From positions 26,448,001-26,512,000 of the forward strand of contig NC_080574.1 of NCBI RefSeq assembly GCF_029962835.1: a DNA stretch of 64,000 nt, in the 5' to 3' direction. The DNA is from Magnolia sinica. Its lineage: Eukaryota; Streptophyta; Magnoliopsida; Magnoliales; Magnoliaceae. Positions 46,768-57,773 of the stretch are shown one piece after another. The notes beneath the pieces were generated by a model. It saw only the letters and a program-made list of their open reading frames with translations, searched no databases and was not told the DNA's origin. How positions within the stretch are numbered: position 1 is the first letter of the stretch; every line of letters starts with the position of its first letter. The translations under genes were made by a program, and so were the position numbers.

Positions 46768-47431
46768 AGTCTAATCCTAAGAAAGGAAAAGAAAATCTAA
46801 AAAGAAAGAGAGGGAGAGTTGGAGAGGAATTACCAAATTGAAGCTCCTAAGTTAAGGACCTGCAAAATAAAAACAAAATAAGTTAGATTCTAAAAGAAAA
46901 AGAACAATCATTTAAAAGAAAGGTAGCAGTAAACTGATTTCTAAAAGAAAGTGGAAACTTCTAAAATAAACTAAGAAAGTCCTATACTAGAAAGTAAATT
47001 ACTAAAAGAGAATTGAAAAATAGAAAGTAGAGAAGGAGTGTACCGAATTAGAGATTTCTATCTTAAAGGCTTACAAAATAGGAATGTTAGTTTCTAAACA
47101 AAAATTCTAAAAATAAATTAGGATACAAATTAGATTCTAAGATTAGAAAGTAGAAAGTTAATTAAGAAATAACCTAGTTTCTATTTCCTACAGATGAGAG
47201 GATACTAGAATTAGAAAATTTCTAAGATTTAAACCTTAATTCTAAAAACAGAAAAGTAGAGAATTTAGGAAAGAATTACCAATTTAGAAGTTTATGTCAG
47301 GATCCTACGAAACAGGAAACAAGTTAGTTCTAAAAATCAAATAGAAATAAAAATCTAAAACTAAAGTTAATAAAATCCTAATCTCAAACTAATTCTAAAA
47401 CTAATTAATTTCAAAGAATCGTAACCGTCAG
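46768..47431 (-). other. 5' untranslated leader of the retrotransposon
   Basis: A-rich, repetitive sequence lies between the primer site and gag, with no open frame. Short words such as TTCTAAAA and GAAAGTAGA-type runs recur on the + strand. It is the usual place for packaging signals, but I see none that I can name. Confidence 0.6.
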
Positions 47432-47449
47432 TCCCCGGCAACGGCGCCA
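47432..47449 (-). other. Primer-binding site, tRNA-Asp
   Basis: On the minus strand it reads TGGCGCCGTTGCCGGGGA, complementary over 18 bases to the 3' end of plant tRNA-Asp including CCA. It lies 6 nt inside the 5' LTR. Confidence 0.92.
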
Positions 47450-47455
47450 AAAACT

Positions 47456-49507
47456 TGTTCACTCCCCAAGTATAGGGTTGTGATGTAGTAATAAACTCGG
47501 TAAGACCGAGGTCGAATCCACAGGGACTGAAACTTGTACGTTTCCTGAAACTAGGTAGAAATAGAACTAGCCTAAGATGCAATCTAAATCAAATAGAATT
47601 TAAGGAATAATTGTGGAATAATTATCTAAAACTTTAAACAATTCAGGGGAAGAAAACTAGGGATTCAGAGGATCCACTTGCAGAGATCAGGGAGATCTTA
47701 TGCCTACTTCAGAAATCATGAAAATTAACTAGACTTCCTTTGATATAGTTTTCAAGAGGTGAAAGGTATATGAATTAGAATGGATTCCATCACCAAACCA
47801 TGCCCAGGAGACAAAGTAAACAACAGAATTAAACTAATTACCAACCAACCAACAATGTATGGAGATTAAGAAGGGTACTGTCATCCTACCATGCCCATGG
47901 GACAATGATGAACAACATGGCTTCCTGACTTCATAAACATAAAAAGGGAAAAGAAATACTCAAAGCCATTGCAAACCCATTGTAATTTCAGTCACAACAG
48001 ACCATTAAAGACTACGAAAAATATTCCTTTAATAATCAACTAAATCAAATTCAGTTTATGAATTTTTAAATTAAAGGCACAAAGTAGGATCTCCCATCTC
48101 GCTACAGGCTTCACCTCTTAGCCCTAGCTAAGAGGTTCAGCCCAACATGAATGGGATGGATCTCTTAAACCAAAAACAAAACAAAAAGAAAAAGAAAAGA
48201 AAAAAAACTACTAACTTTCTCTCTCTCTTACGTTCCGCCTTGAAGCTCCAAACCGAGATCCTCCTGCTCCCAAAACCAAGAGCTCCAAAGCTTTTCCAGC
48301 TTCTTCCAATGCCCAAGCTCCCTTTCTTTTCCCCTTTTATCAGGACTTGGAGGCGTGGAGAGAGTCCTGTTGTATATGTGCATAGCTCCTTGCGTGAATC
48401 AGTTTACGCAGCCAGGAACGCACGTCCCTGTTCTGACGCCGTGTAATGATATGAACGGACAATCTGCTTCGTTCAGTCTTCATATCTCTGATAGGCCACA
48501 CCACAGGAGTGATTCGAGCCGTTCATATGGTCAGACCGATCTTCGCCACGGTTGCAAAAACGGCTCGGAACTTTGGTCGCGCGCACAACAGGGCCTGCGT
48601 AAATCGGCTTACGCTGATGTACTGGTGGGGCCCACTCAAGATAACTTTTGGGAAATCCACTCCATCCACCAGATTCCCCTCGGAATTTCGGTCAGGAAGG
48701 TATGGTTTTTGCCGTCCGTTGGTGCGGTCCATAGATTTTTCTTCCTACCGTCCGTCCTGCTTTTAGACTGTTAAAATCCGATCCACGTTACTTTTCCGGA
48801 AAATTCCACCTAGGTGAGGGTCACGCCCTCCCTCTGGATTCAATGGACGGTCCAGATTTATGATTTGGATGCAAACTGGGCCCCACTGCATGGAACCGGC
48901 GGACGGCGTGAGTACGCTGTCCGTGTTTGAGTTGGAGAAGAAGACGTGTTGCCATGCAGTCTTAGTGCAAAAAGTGTACTATGTACACTGTATGATGATT
49001 ATGAGAAATCCACACCATCCATCTTGTTCTTCTCATGATTTAAGACGTTGAGACCGAAGATGAGGAGTATCCAGAGATCAGGTGGGTCCCATATCAGTAA
49101 ATTGTGGGCTGATCTGTCCGTTGGGCCCCTTCCACAGCGATACAATGGATAAAAATTTACGTGTACGGTTAATTTATGACCCTCAGGCCATGTATAAAGT
49201 TTTGAGCTGATTGGATGGCGAGAACCCTGTAATCTTGCATTTTGGACGTCTTTTGGGCCACTTAAGCTTCAATTTCTCAATTTTCTTGGATCCCTGGCGT
49301 GCAAATCTGTCGATCTTGGTCTCCTAGGGTCCGTCCCATGCTCTGGTGCTTTCAGACCATTAAATCCATGCTTTTAGTACCCTTTTCGGTCTAGGCTCAT
49401 ACATACACTCTGCATTACAAACACGATTAATCAGGCCATTAAGCGGTATCATGCGTGTAAATCTATGCAATCAACTGGGTCTGATATGCAATATTTGACC
49501 CTCAACA
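47456..49507 (-). repeat. 5' LTR of the Athila-type element
   Basis: It is 2052 bp with the same TG...CA ends as 37968-40018. Differences between the two are scattered single bases plus at least one length change in an A run. The promoter for genomic RNA should lie here on the minus strand; I did not identify a convincing TATA box. Confidence 0.93.
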
Positions 49508-50464
49508 TATGTATGTACACATGATCTAATTTTTCAACTGTCATTGCCATCCACTAGAGATTTATATCCCATACTAGTCAAATACTGGACCATCTAATTT
49601 AGACCATCAGATCATTATCAAGTACAATAAAAGCAATTTTAATGGTTAATACAAAACTTTAACAATCAAAACCTCTTGAAAAGCTAATTAAAACATTATA
49701 AGAGTTGGGCCTAGTGCAAAATCTACTTGATGAGTCTTTGATAAAATAGATCTAGTTATATAACAATCCATAAGTATGATTCAATGGGTTCCTTTTTGGG
49801 TCGTGGAAGAATCAACCGTTCCTAATAAAAGTACCCAAATATGTCAACTTTCAATACCTCTTAAATAGCTTTGAAGGAAGAGCCAAAGCTTACTAGTTAG
49901 GGCCGTGATCCTTATACATCTTGAGGTTTAAGTATTAATTAATTCCATGTAACATTAAGTCATAATTATCATAATTAGCTATTCTTAAGCTAGTGGACTC
50001 CCAAACCAGCGACTTGAACTCGATTCATCTAATCCAAGTGTCCCAATGGTTCGATATTGGATCTTGTATTCATTACACACTCAGACACTTACATGGGTTA
50101 AAAGGTGAAAGCACACCAACATTAAGTCCAATCTATGATATTGGAAACTATCTATCTAAACCTAAGTCAACTCCTTCATATAGGAATACTGTATATCTCA
50201 TGATAGAATGTTTATGCATGTGTCCTACATACTTGTAATGGTTATGGTATATATAGGGCATCGTTATTCATGAGCCTGATTCATGAGCCACAACTCCTTC
50301 CCGCCAATACTCATTGCGTCCAATTTTTAATTCATAACAATTACCAGAGGATTGGCTCTTCAACTATCTCATACACACACATGAATTGGTTGAAGAGTGA
50401 ACATCTCTCTCTCTCTCTCTCAATGTTCACATACAACTAGTTGGACATCCAACTAGTTGGTGTG
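49508..50464. other. Gene-free AT-rich stretch right of the retrotransposon
   Basis: No gene is recognised. A (CT)n microsatellite lies at about 50402-50421. A short palindrome CAACTAGTTGGACATCCAAC lies at about 50434-50460, next to the foldback element that follows. Confidence 0.35.
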
Positions 50465-50735
50465 TGCAGCCTACTATGGTGTTTGTATGACATCTTGCCC
50501 ATTCGGCATGGTTGTCCCACTGTGAAAATGGGATGCTTCAAAAATCAGGTCAATCTAACTATTAGGAAGGGCACATCATTGAAAACTATGAACAACTACC
50601 CGAAAAAAAAACTCTATATTCACATGGGATGCATCTAATGGTTGGATTGATCTGATTTTTAAGGCATCTCATTTTCACGGTGGGACAATTATGCTAAACT
50701 GACAGGATGTCATAAAAAATGGGCTTTGTTTTTTA
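50465..50735. repeat. Foldback element (family 3)
   Basis: The left arm (GTATGACATCTTGCCCATTC, TTGTCCCACTGTGAAAATGG, AAAAATCAGGTCAATC) and right arm (GATTGATCTGATTTTTAAGG, CTCATTTTCACGGTGGGACA, ACAGGATGTCAT) are reverse complements with scattered mismatches. They enclose a loop of about 90 bp. The family is shared with 34960-35345. Confidence 0.7.
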
Positions 50736-50825
50736 AAAAATGAAAGGTGGTCTATCTCGGCTACCGTTCCCAAAAAATAGTGATACAATCTAAGGTAGAC
50801 TAGGACCCTGTAGCGAATAATACCC

Positions 50826-50997
50826 TAATCCATATCTCAGGTGGTAGACAGAGTGAATATACCTCGTTTCAACACTGAGGTAGACAAGGTTTTAGTATCC
50901 ATTCCCCAGCGGTGGTGGCTAACACTGAAGTGTGTACCGACAGTGAAGTGTGTACAAACAATCTAACCCAAAAAAGGAAAAAGAAAAAAAAAGAAGC
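50826..50997 (+). mobile_element. tRNA-derived SINE
   Basis: It has TCTCAGGTGGTAGACAGAGT (A-box region), TTTCAACACTGAGGTAG, TTTTAGTATCCATTCCCC (B-box region) and GGTGGCTAACACTGAAGTGT, followed by an A-rich tail. It matches the family at 17854. The phrase GACAGTGAAGTGTGTAC is partly duplicated near the 3' end. A target duplication was not identified. Confidence 0.7.
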
Positions 50998-51004
50998 CAT
51001 GATT

Positions 51005-51325
51005 GTATTGACCTGGCAAAGTTCCGTGGCCTCACCATAACGTATGCGTGTGGATCCCATTTTTTCACATCATTTTAGGTCATGAGCCAAAAACTTAGGC
51101 AGATACAATACTCAAGTGGACAACGCTTCAGAAAGCAGTGGAGACAATAACCTCATCATTGAAACCTTCCAAGGGCTACCATGATGTTTATTTACCATCC
51201 AACATTTTCCTCTTGTGTGGTCCACTTAAGCATTATATCTGACTCATTTTTAAGTTCATACTCTTAACTGATCTTGCAAAATGGATGGACCGTGCGGATA
51301 TAACACATAACTTTGCCACGTCAAC
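51005..51325. repeat. Foldback element (family 1), loop and inner arms deleted
   Basis: The left arm (CATCATTTTAGGTCATGAGC, ACTCAAGTGGACAACGC) and outer right arm (CTTGTGTGGTCCACTTAAGC, AAATGGATGGACCGTGCGGA, TATAACACATAA) are present. The copy jumps from the centre (CCATCCAACATTTTC) straight to the outer right arm, so about 100 bp of inner right arm is missing. Confidence 0.65.
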
Positions 51326-51424
51326 ACGAACCCATCTCAGTGCGATGCTATCCAATCCGAGTCCGAGAATAGCTGCGAGTGCATCAGCGGCTACCGGCTA
51401 ACACTGTGTAATAGTGTCGAGGGT

Positions 51425-52480
51425 ATTTCCTTCACCGTGAGGCCCACCTTGATTTATGTGTTATATATCCATGCCGTCCATCAGTTTTTAAATGTTATTT
51501 TAATATATGATCCCAAGAATAAAGCAGACACAAATATCGAGGGGACCACACTACAGGAAACAATGAACATTGAATGCCTACGGTTAAAAAATTACTATGG
51601 CCCACCGTAATATCTATTTTCCATCCAACATGTTGATGGAAGCGGATTGGCTGGTGTACCACACACCAGTTATATATCTGCTGTAGGTACTTGTCCTGCG
51701 AAGATGAGCACAGACGCTCCTCGAGCTCCAAGTTGTACAGACGGTTCAAAGGAGATCAAAGTTACATGGCCCCACTGTGATGTATTTGTTATATCTACAC
51801 CGTTCATCTATTTTTAGAGATCATTTTAGAGCATTATCCAAAAAATGAATCATATCCAAAGATCATCTGGACCACACCACAAATAGCAGTGGAGATAATG
51901 ATTTTCACCGGTAAACAATTCATAGGGCCCACCGTAAGTTTATTTTCCATCCAAGCTGTTTATAAGGTCACAAAGACCTGGATGAAGAGAAAAACAAATT
52001 TCATATTGATCCAAAACTTCCGTGACCCCAAAAAGGGTTTCAATGGTAGAAGTTCAATCTCCCACTGCTTTTTGCAGTGTGGTCCACTTGATAGTTATAT
52101 CTGTCTTAATTTTTGTCTCAAGCTTTAAGACGAGCTCACCAAATGGATAGATGGTTTGGATATAACACATATCTCATAATCAGACCCACATAACTTGCTA
52201 ATGTCAGTACAATAGTTATATAACTGGTGTGAGGAGGTACACCGACCCATCCGCTTCCCATGTTAACAAGTTAACACAGACCTGAATAAAGGTAAGACAC
52301 AAAAATCAGCTTTTTACAAAACTTTTGTGTCACCCAAAAAGCTTTCAATAGTGGTTTTCTGTTGTGTGTTCCACTTGAGATTTGGATCACTCCATTTTTG
52401 GGACCATGCCTTAAGAGTAAGTTGGAAAAAAGTGATGTATACAACAATACATACGTCAAGATTGGCTCACGGTTAAAAAA
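51425..52480. repeat. Foldback element (family 1) split by a second foldback
   Basis: The left arm covers 51435-51635 (CCACCTTGATTTATGTGTTA, GACCACACTACAGGAAACAA) and stops in the central segment after CCATCCAACATGTTGAT. The right arm resumes at 52260 (CAAGTTAACACAGACCTGAA, CACTTGAGATTTGGATCACT, ATACATACGTCA). The intervening 621 bp is the element at 51638-52258. Confidence 0.75.
51638..52258. mobile_element. Nested foldback element (family 1, long form), 9-bp TSD
   Basis: The ends are GGAAGCGGATTGGCTGGTGT on the left and, read inward from the right, GGAAGCGGATGGGTCGGTGT. The arms contain GTTCAAAGGAGATCAAAGTT, ATATCTACACCGTTCATC and GTGTGGTCCACTTGATAG. The flanks are CATGTTGAT (51629-51637) and CATGTTAAC (52259-52267), 7 of 9 identical with both differences transitions. 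Other copies (for example 35425) show CATGTTGATAAGG uninterrupted here, so the 9 bp were duplicated on insertion. A 9-bp duplication is typical of Mutator-like elements. Confidence 0.8.
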
Positions 52481-52509
52481 ACACCCGTTGGTGTTACTGA
52501 GGTAATCAT

Positions 52510-53565
52510 CATCGTTCAATTTTTATGGGGCACACTATGATGTACATGTGAGCTCTAGTCCGACCATTAGATGTGTAATTTCAAATTGGGCCCACAACCA
52601 AAACTTATGCTGAGTTGTGATTCAAGTGGGCCATACCAATGAAAAAAGTTGAGAAAGAAGTTCACCCTTGATCTTTATATGGCCCACTATGATGAGTACG
52701 TGAAATTCACTCTAATCATTATACGCCAAATAAATATCTAAGCTTGAGCCCATACGTAGTTCAAATAGAGGTGGACACTGGATGACTCGATCCGGCTAAC
52801 TCGACTCGTCTGACTCGTTTAGATCTAACTCAACGATCTGACTCGACCCGAACCGAATGGGTGAGTCAGTCCGAACCGAGTAGGCTTCGCCCAATCCGAA
52901 CTCAAACCGAGTCGAGTTCGAGTTACCTAGTAACTCGACCCGAAACTTGATCCAGTTAGACCCGACTCGATTCGAAACTCGACTCTCTAACCCTACCCTT
53001 CGCACCCTATCCCGACCCGATCCCAAAATCTCTCCCTCCCTCATCCTCCTCATCTTTCAAGCCCAGCAACAAGCCACCACTATCACCCTCCTCCTCCTCC
53101 TCCTCCTCCCCCTCCTCTCTCTCCTCTCCACTCTCCTGGTCTCTCCCTCCCTCATCTCTCAATCCAACTCAGTGCCAACTCGATTTGACTCGATGCTTCT
53201 GACCAGATCAGACTTGATTCAAATCCATCTAGGATAGGCCGGACTAGGATCGAGTCAGGCATGCTGGACTCGGTATTGAGTCAGATCAAGTTCAGGTCAG
53301 GCCTATTTCAAAACCAGATCGAGTTGATTAAGCCCTAACTCAGTCCGACTTGATTCGATGCCTAGCTCTAGGTTCAAGTGAGCCACACCAAGGGAAATAG
53401 TTTAGAAGGTGAGCTTTTCATGTACACAATTTTCAATTGTGTAGTTCACCTTAACCACGGATGAGGATGATTTTTGGGCCCTAGTCCTATCATATGGTGA
53501 CTCACCTGATAGTTGGGGTGGATTTCACATTAACACCACTGTGGGGCCCACGCAAGCCATAAACT
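52510..53565. repeat. Foldback-like repeat split by a hAT-like element
   Basis: The left part (CACTATGATGTACATGTGAG, TCAAGTGGGCCATACCAATG, CCCACTATGATGAGTACGTG) and the right part (TCAAGTGAGCCACACCAAGG, GGGGTGGATTTCACATTAAC, CACTGTGGGGCCCACGC) are related in inverted orientation. The left side appears to contain two left-arm units in tandem. The hAT-like insertion occupies 52766-53370. Confidence 0.5.
52766..53370. mobile_element. hAT-like non-autonomous element, 605 bp
   Basis: The termini are TAGAGGTGGACA on the left and TAGAGCTAGGCA read inward from the right. The flanks are AGTTCAAA (52758-52765) and GGTTCAAG (53371-53378), an 8-bp duplication with 6 of 8 retained. The body is dense in ACTCGA/GACTCG words and contains a (CTC)n/(CCT)n tract at about 53085-53160. 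No transposase is encoded. Confidence 0.7.
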
Positions 53566-53955
53566 CTTTCTCCATGGTTTAACAACTTCTGTTTGGCAGC
53601 ATTTATTAGTATTAATTAGTAACTAACCACGGCAACTTAGCTGACGTCCAACTAATTGTGTGTGAGTATTTATCTCTTTATATATCCATGTGTGTGTTAG
53701 GATGACACTACCCACTAACATATCTATCAAGGTTTCCACGTAGACTCACGATCATCAAAATATACGGCTTAGATTAGCCACGTTCCATCCACCTGGCCTG
53801 TGAAGTGAATTACATGAGGGATAGTATTGATTTATTTTTAGGACACATACCAGGTAATGTATGGTTAGATATGAAACACATGCGGCCTTACCAAAGTCCG
53901 CACGTGACTCCAATTTTCATTTCTCGAACCCGTGGGCTCCATGTCTCCTGCCAAT
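53566..53955. other. Gene-free stretch before the duplicated segment
   Basis: No gene or element is recognised. It is AT-rich, with the duplicated word AGTATTAATTAGTAACTAAC at about 53605. Confidence 0.3.
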
Positions 53956-55133
53956 GAGCACGCTCCTGGGTCCTTGTTGGGTCACATCATGTTTAAAGCG
54001 GTTAAGTAACGTGTCCATTTCCATTGGTGAGAGATGATGGGACCCACATATTTCAGCGCTTGGCCCACCATTTCCACCGATGGGAGCACACAGTACCTGA
54101 TTTAACTAGGACCCACACAATTCCACATTAAAAATATAAAATTAGTGATGTTTAGATAACCTAAGTCTGATGTATTATCGGTCAGACAGGTGGGCCAGGT
54201 TGATTTGGACCACCTTCATGAACTGATTGGTCTGGACCCACTCAAATTTTGAATTTGATCCGGACCACATGACCCATTTCCGTCCTGTTCTTTCTATGCA
54301 GTTGGACACTCAACGTGAACGTGACAAATGTCTCTCGGAATATGATCCATACCGTTCATCTGCTGGGTCCTACTAACAAATAGGCTGCGCCCCAAAAATT
54401 ACACTGGTGTAATGGTCCTACGAATCGATTGGAAAACTTTTGAGGATTACAAGTAGACATCTCCAAAAAGTGTCCAACCAATAATCAGTTTTCAATGGCC
54501 GAAAGTCCACCAATCAGTGTCCATGATCAACCACCAATGGTGAGTTTTGGAGTAGCACCCATCCACAATAGGCCCATCTAGATGAGCGGTCTGGATCTAG
54601 AACATCAACGGGAGAGTGCTTGATAATTAACTTAGGTGTATTGCGTAGAGCACTGCAGTCTAGTCCACAAGCTAATCATGGGCCCAGTGGACCTTTTTTT
54701 TTGAGAAAGATGGGTCCACCAGTTATAGCTTATAAATTAAGATCCAATGTATGAATGGGCCACTGCGGTTGTAGCCGAACACGACTGGAGCGCATGATGA
54801 CTTGGGCCTCAATTCTAGAAGGCCCAATGTTCTATCCCATAGACGATTTTAATCTTGCATCATGGCCCACTGGAAGAAAAACACGGGATAAATAAGCATT
54901 ATACATGGCAAGGCGACAGCCGAGATCAGCTGATCCCAATTTTGGAGACTGTAGCTGGCCCCCAAACAATGGGGAGTGTAACTATTTGGCCCACCTTGGA
55001 CATGGCAACTTAAACCTATGGGCCTGTTAGAACAATCTAAGCCCATCACCTTAGCCCATGGGTCAGGTATGGGTGCCCACCATGGATGGGGCATGGCCCG
55101 TATAATCACAATGGTTGGATGATTGTGACTAGT

Positions 55134-56020
55134 TAGAGCTGTACACAAACTACTCGACTTGGAAAAGCTTGACTTGGCTCAAAACTGAGTTCGAGTCAAG
55201 TTGAGCTGATTTTTTAAGCTTGAAAAGAATTTGAGCCAAGTCAAAACTACACTAAGCTGATTGTGAAGTGAATTTGAGCCCCCCTCACTCAACTCAAGGG
55301 GGTGGCTAATTGTGAAGTGCCCAAAAATTCTAAAAATCTAAACGCGAGGTAAGCTAAGTTCAAGCTAACCTGCTGGCTGAGCCGAACTTAGCTAAGCTCG
55401 ACATGATTCCGATCGTGTATAGGGGCGTGCATCGAGTTGAGCTGAGTTGAGCTGGCCTCAGCTTGACTTGGCTCGGCCACTAGTTGACCTCAGCTTGAAC
55501 TCGGCTTGGCTCGGTCCTCAAGCCTGACTGGCCAGCTCGGCTCAGTTTGGTCAGCAGCTTGGGCCAATTCAAGCCAAGATTGAGCCGAGTTTGCCATTGC
55601 AGCATTTTTATAAACACCTGAATTGCACCTTCAAAATCTCACAATATTTAAGACAACAGTAATGGTTTTTACAGGTATTTTATCAAATACCTTCTAACCA
55701 ACATAATAATCAAGAAAAAAAAAAAAAAGAGGGCTGGTTTCATATAATACCTTAGTTGCCACCGGGCACACTTCTTTGAGTCATTTTACCAAACCATTAG
55801 TGAGCAACATCAATATTAAAGTAACCGAATCACCGAACTGGTTCAATCCGAGTCGAGTCGAGCTGGGGCCAGCTCGAACTCATTTTCGAGTTTAAAAAGT
55901 CAGCTCAACTCGGTTCGAAATCAGCTTCAAACCGAGTCAAATCAAGCTTTTTCGAGTCGAGTCCAGCTAACCGAGCTAGCTCGGTTCGTGTACACCTCTA
56001 ATTATTCGTATACAGCTCTA
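55134..56020. mobile_element. hAT-like elements, nested pair, only in duplication copy 1
   Basis: The outer termini are TAGAGCTGTACA (55134) and, inward from the right, TAGAGCTGTATA (ending 56020), flanked by GACTAGT and AACTAGT. A second terminus TAGGGGCGTGCATCGAG at 55420 pairs with GTGTACACCTCTA ending at 56000, suggesting an inner element. The body is full of GAGCTCGGCTCG-like words. A SINE fragment (GGGGGTGGCTAATTGTGAAG) lies at about 55298. Copy 2 of the segmental duplication lacks the whole insertion. Confidence 0.65.
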
Positions 56021-56334
56021 AACTAGTGACTTACGCATCAGGACAGGTGGTACACATTGCCTGTAGAGATTTACCTTGCTCAGAGTTCCACATTGGTTGC
56101 TAAAATAGGTGCGACACACCTCAGCCATCTTTTGGGTGGGGCCTAGGTCTTTTGTACTCTTTTGGCACTTGCCTTTACACGTGGCAATGTGATAGGTTTG
56201 AGCATCTGACTCATCCGGGGGCCCACCAGTGAGCGAATTCCTTGAACCAAAATAGAGGCCGTTCTCATTAAGTGGGCCACAATACCAAAGAAATGAGTAG
56301 TTGAAAAGGAACTCCACCAGAATCCTCTGCGACA

Positions 56335-57336
56335 CTTGTTGCAGGGAGCGGACGCGACAAAAAAAGCTGTGGGGCCCACCGTGTTGTGCGTGTCACATCA
56401 AGTCCGTTCATGATTCCGCGCCAACTCAAGTAAGGAAGTCAGGCCGATCCATAACTGAAGTGGACCACGCCACACGAATTGATTGGGTTTTGACCACCAA
56501 CCATCGAAACCTCCCTCGGACCCACCGCTGTTTTGGGTGAGGCTGATATATGGTTTATCCTTTCATCCTGGTGGGACTCACCTCATGATCGGGTTGGATG
56601 GCAGGTAAAAATCACAGCGGCCCCAGGGGACGCGGATTTCCTGCGAAAGGCTTTCAAGGGTAGTTCCTGCGATGGAAACCTAGGTGGGGCCCACCGTGAT
56701 GTTTCTTAGAAATCCACTCCGTTCATACGTTTTTAGAAATAATTTTAGGATAGGGAACCAAAAATGAACCCGATCCAATACTCAAGTGGGTCGAAAACGT
56801 AAGGATTTAACGTCCACAGTTGAAATATTCGTGGGGCCACAGAAGTTTTGAATCAGGATAATATTTGTTTTTTCAGTTCAACTCAGTATGAATGACGTCA
56901 TGAACGATATGGATGGCATTTTAAAATAACTGCAGACACAGGGAAGTTTCAACGGCTGAAATCTACCTACGTACCTTTTACTTTAGTGCGGCCCACTTGA
57001 GTTTTTGATCCTGCTCATTTTTGGTCTCAAGTCTTACAATAATCTCACAAAACGGATGGACGGGGTAGATTTCTCGAAAACATCACAGTGGACCCCACCT
57101 AAGTTTCCATCGCAGGAACTTCAGAAATCCGAGTCCGGGCCCGGGAAGGTTTCAATGGCGGGCAAGCCTATCTGCATTCCATGTGGTGTGGCCCACTTGT
57201 GTTTCGAATCAGCATGATTTTTTGCTCACGTTCTAAGATGAGTTACTCAACTGACGGATGTGGTGGACGTCACACAGACAGACGCATCAAAGGAAGCCCC
57301 ACAGCTTTTTGTTGCACGCGCACCCTACAGCGGGTG
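56335..57336. repeat. Foldback element (family 1 variant) split by a family 2 foldback
   Basis: The outer arms pair AAAAGCTGTGGGGCCCACC (about 56360) with CCCCACAGCTTTTTGTTGC (about 57297), and TTGCAGGGAGCGGACGCG with CGCGCACCCTACAGCGG. The central segment (GGTGGGACTCACCTCATGAT) is at about 56570. The outer sequence breaks near 56627 and resumes near 57145, around the inner element. Confidence 0.65.
56662..57120. mobile_element. Nested foldback element (family 2), 28-bp terminal repeats
   Basis: The two ends, AGTTCCTGCGATGGAAAC onwards, match over 27 of 28 bp in inverted orientation (56662-56689 and 57093-57120). The arms continue as TAGGTGGGGCCCACCGTGAT opposite ACATCACAGTGGACCCCACC. The flanking words GACGCGGATTTCC and GAAATCCGAGTCCG suggest the palindrome may extend to about 56627-57145. 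The target duplication is unclear. Confidence 0.75.
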
Positions 57337-57773
57337 TGGACGAGGATTCCGGTTCGAAGGAATTGAGTACTCGCCCAATATTCAACGCACGTGTGTGCCT
57401 TGATGAGTGGGCCTTCCTTATGAATATGATGGATCTCGAATGAGCATTGCATGTTGGTGGATGTGCCTCATCCACCACCCAATTTGTGGGCCCCTGTGGA
57501 TTAGATGATAACCCGAAAATCAAATTAATCAGATGAGTTAAAACCATTGAAGAAATAAAAAAGAAAGGAGATTAGTCGTCGATCAGGATTGTAGGGCACA
57601 CATCAAAACCGAGTATTTAATCGTTGGTCCACCTTTAAATTACACACGTAATAAAAGCACTGGCCCATTTACATGGTGGGGCCCGTATGAAGCATGACTA
57701 GGATCCCCAACATATGCCACCTTGGCACATCCGCACATCCCTGTTGGCTGTGGCTGACGCAAGTCACCTGGGC

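Larger units (their letters stand above)
37968..49507 (-). mobile_element. Athila-lineage Ty3/gypsy LTR retrotransposon, nearly complete
   Basis: The 11.5-kb element has LTRs at both ends (2051 and 2052 bp, TG...CA), a tRNA-Asp primer-binding site beside the 5' LTR (the right-hand one, because coding is on the minus strand) and the gene order gag, protease, reverse transcriptase, RNase H, integrase. The flanks are TATAT (37963-37967) and TATGT (49508-49512), a 5-bp duplication with one change. The LTRs differ at about 50 positions by my count (~2.4%), mostly transitions, so the insertion is fairly young. No envelope-like frame is present between pol and the 3' LTR. Two in-frame stops make it non-autonomous as written. 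The Gag block, the FIDD reverse transcriptase box, the DLGAS protease box and the CATTGAGGACAATGT motif downstream of pol point to the Athila group. Confidence 0.93.
53956..57610. repeat. Direct duplication, copy 1 (enlarged by insertions)
   Basis: From GTTGGGTCACATCATG this runs collinear with copy 2 (58911-60650) through the blocks TTGGCCCACCATTTCCACC, GATGTATTATCGGTCAGACA, CTGCTGGGTCCTACTAACAA, GCCGAGATCAGCTGATCC and GATGTGCCTCATCCACCACC. It differs by holding the hAT-like pair at 55134-56020 and a full-sized foldback composite at 56335-57336. No protein family is recognised in the shared sequence. Confidence 0.8.
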
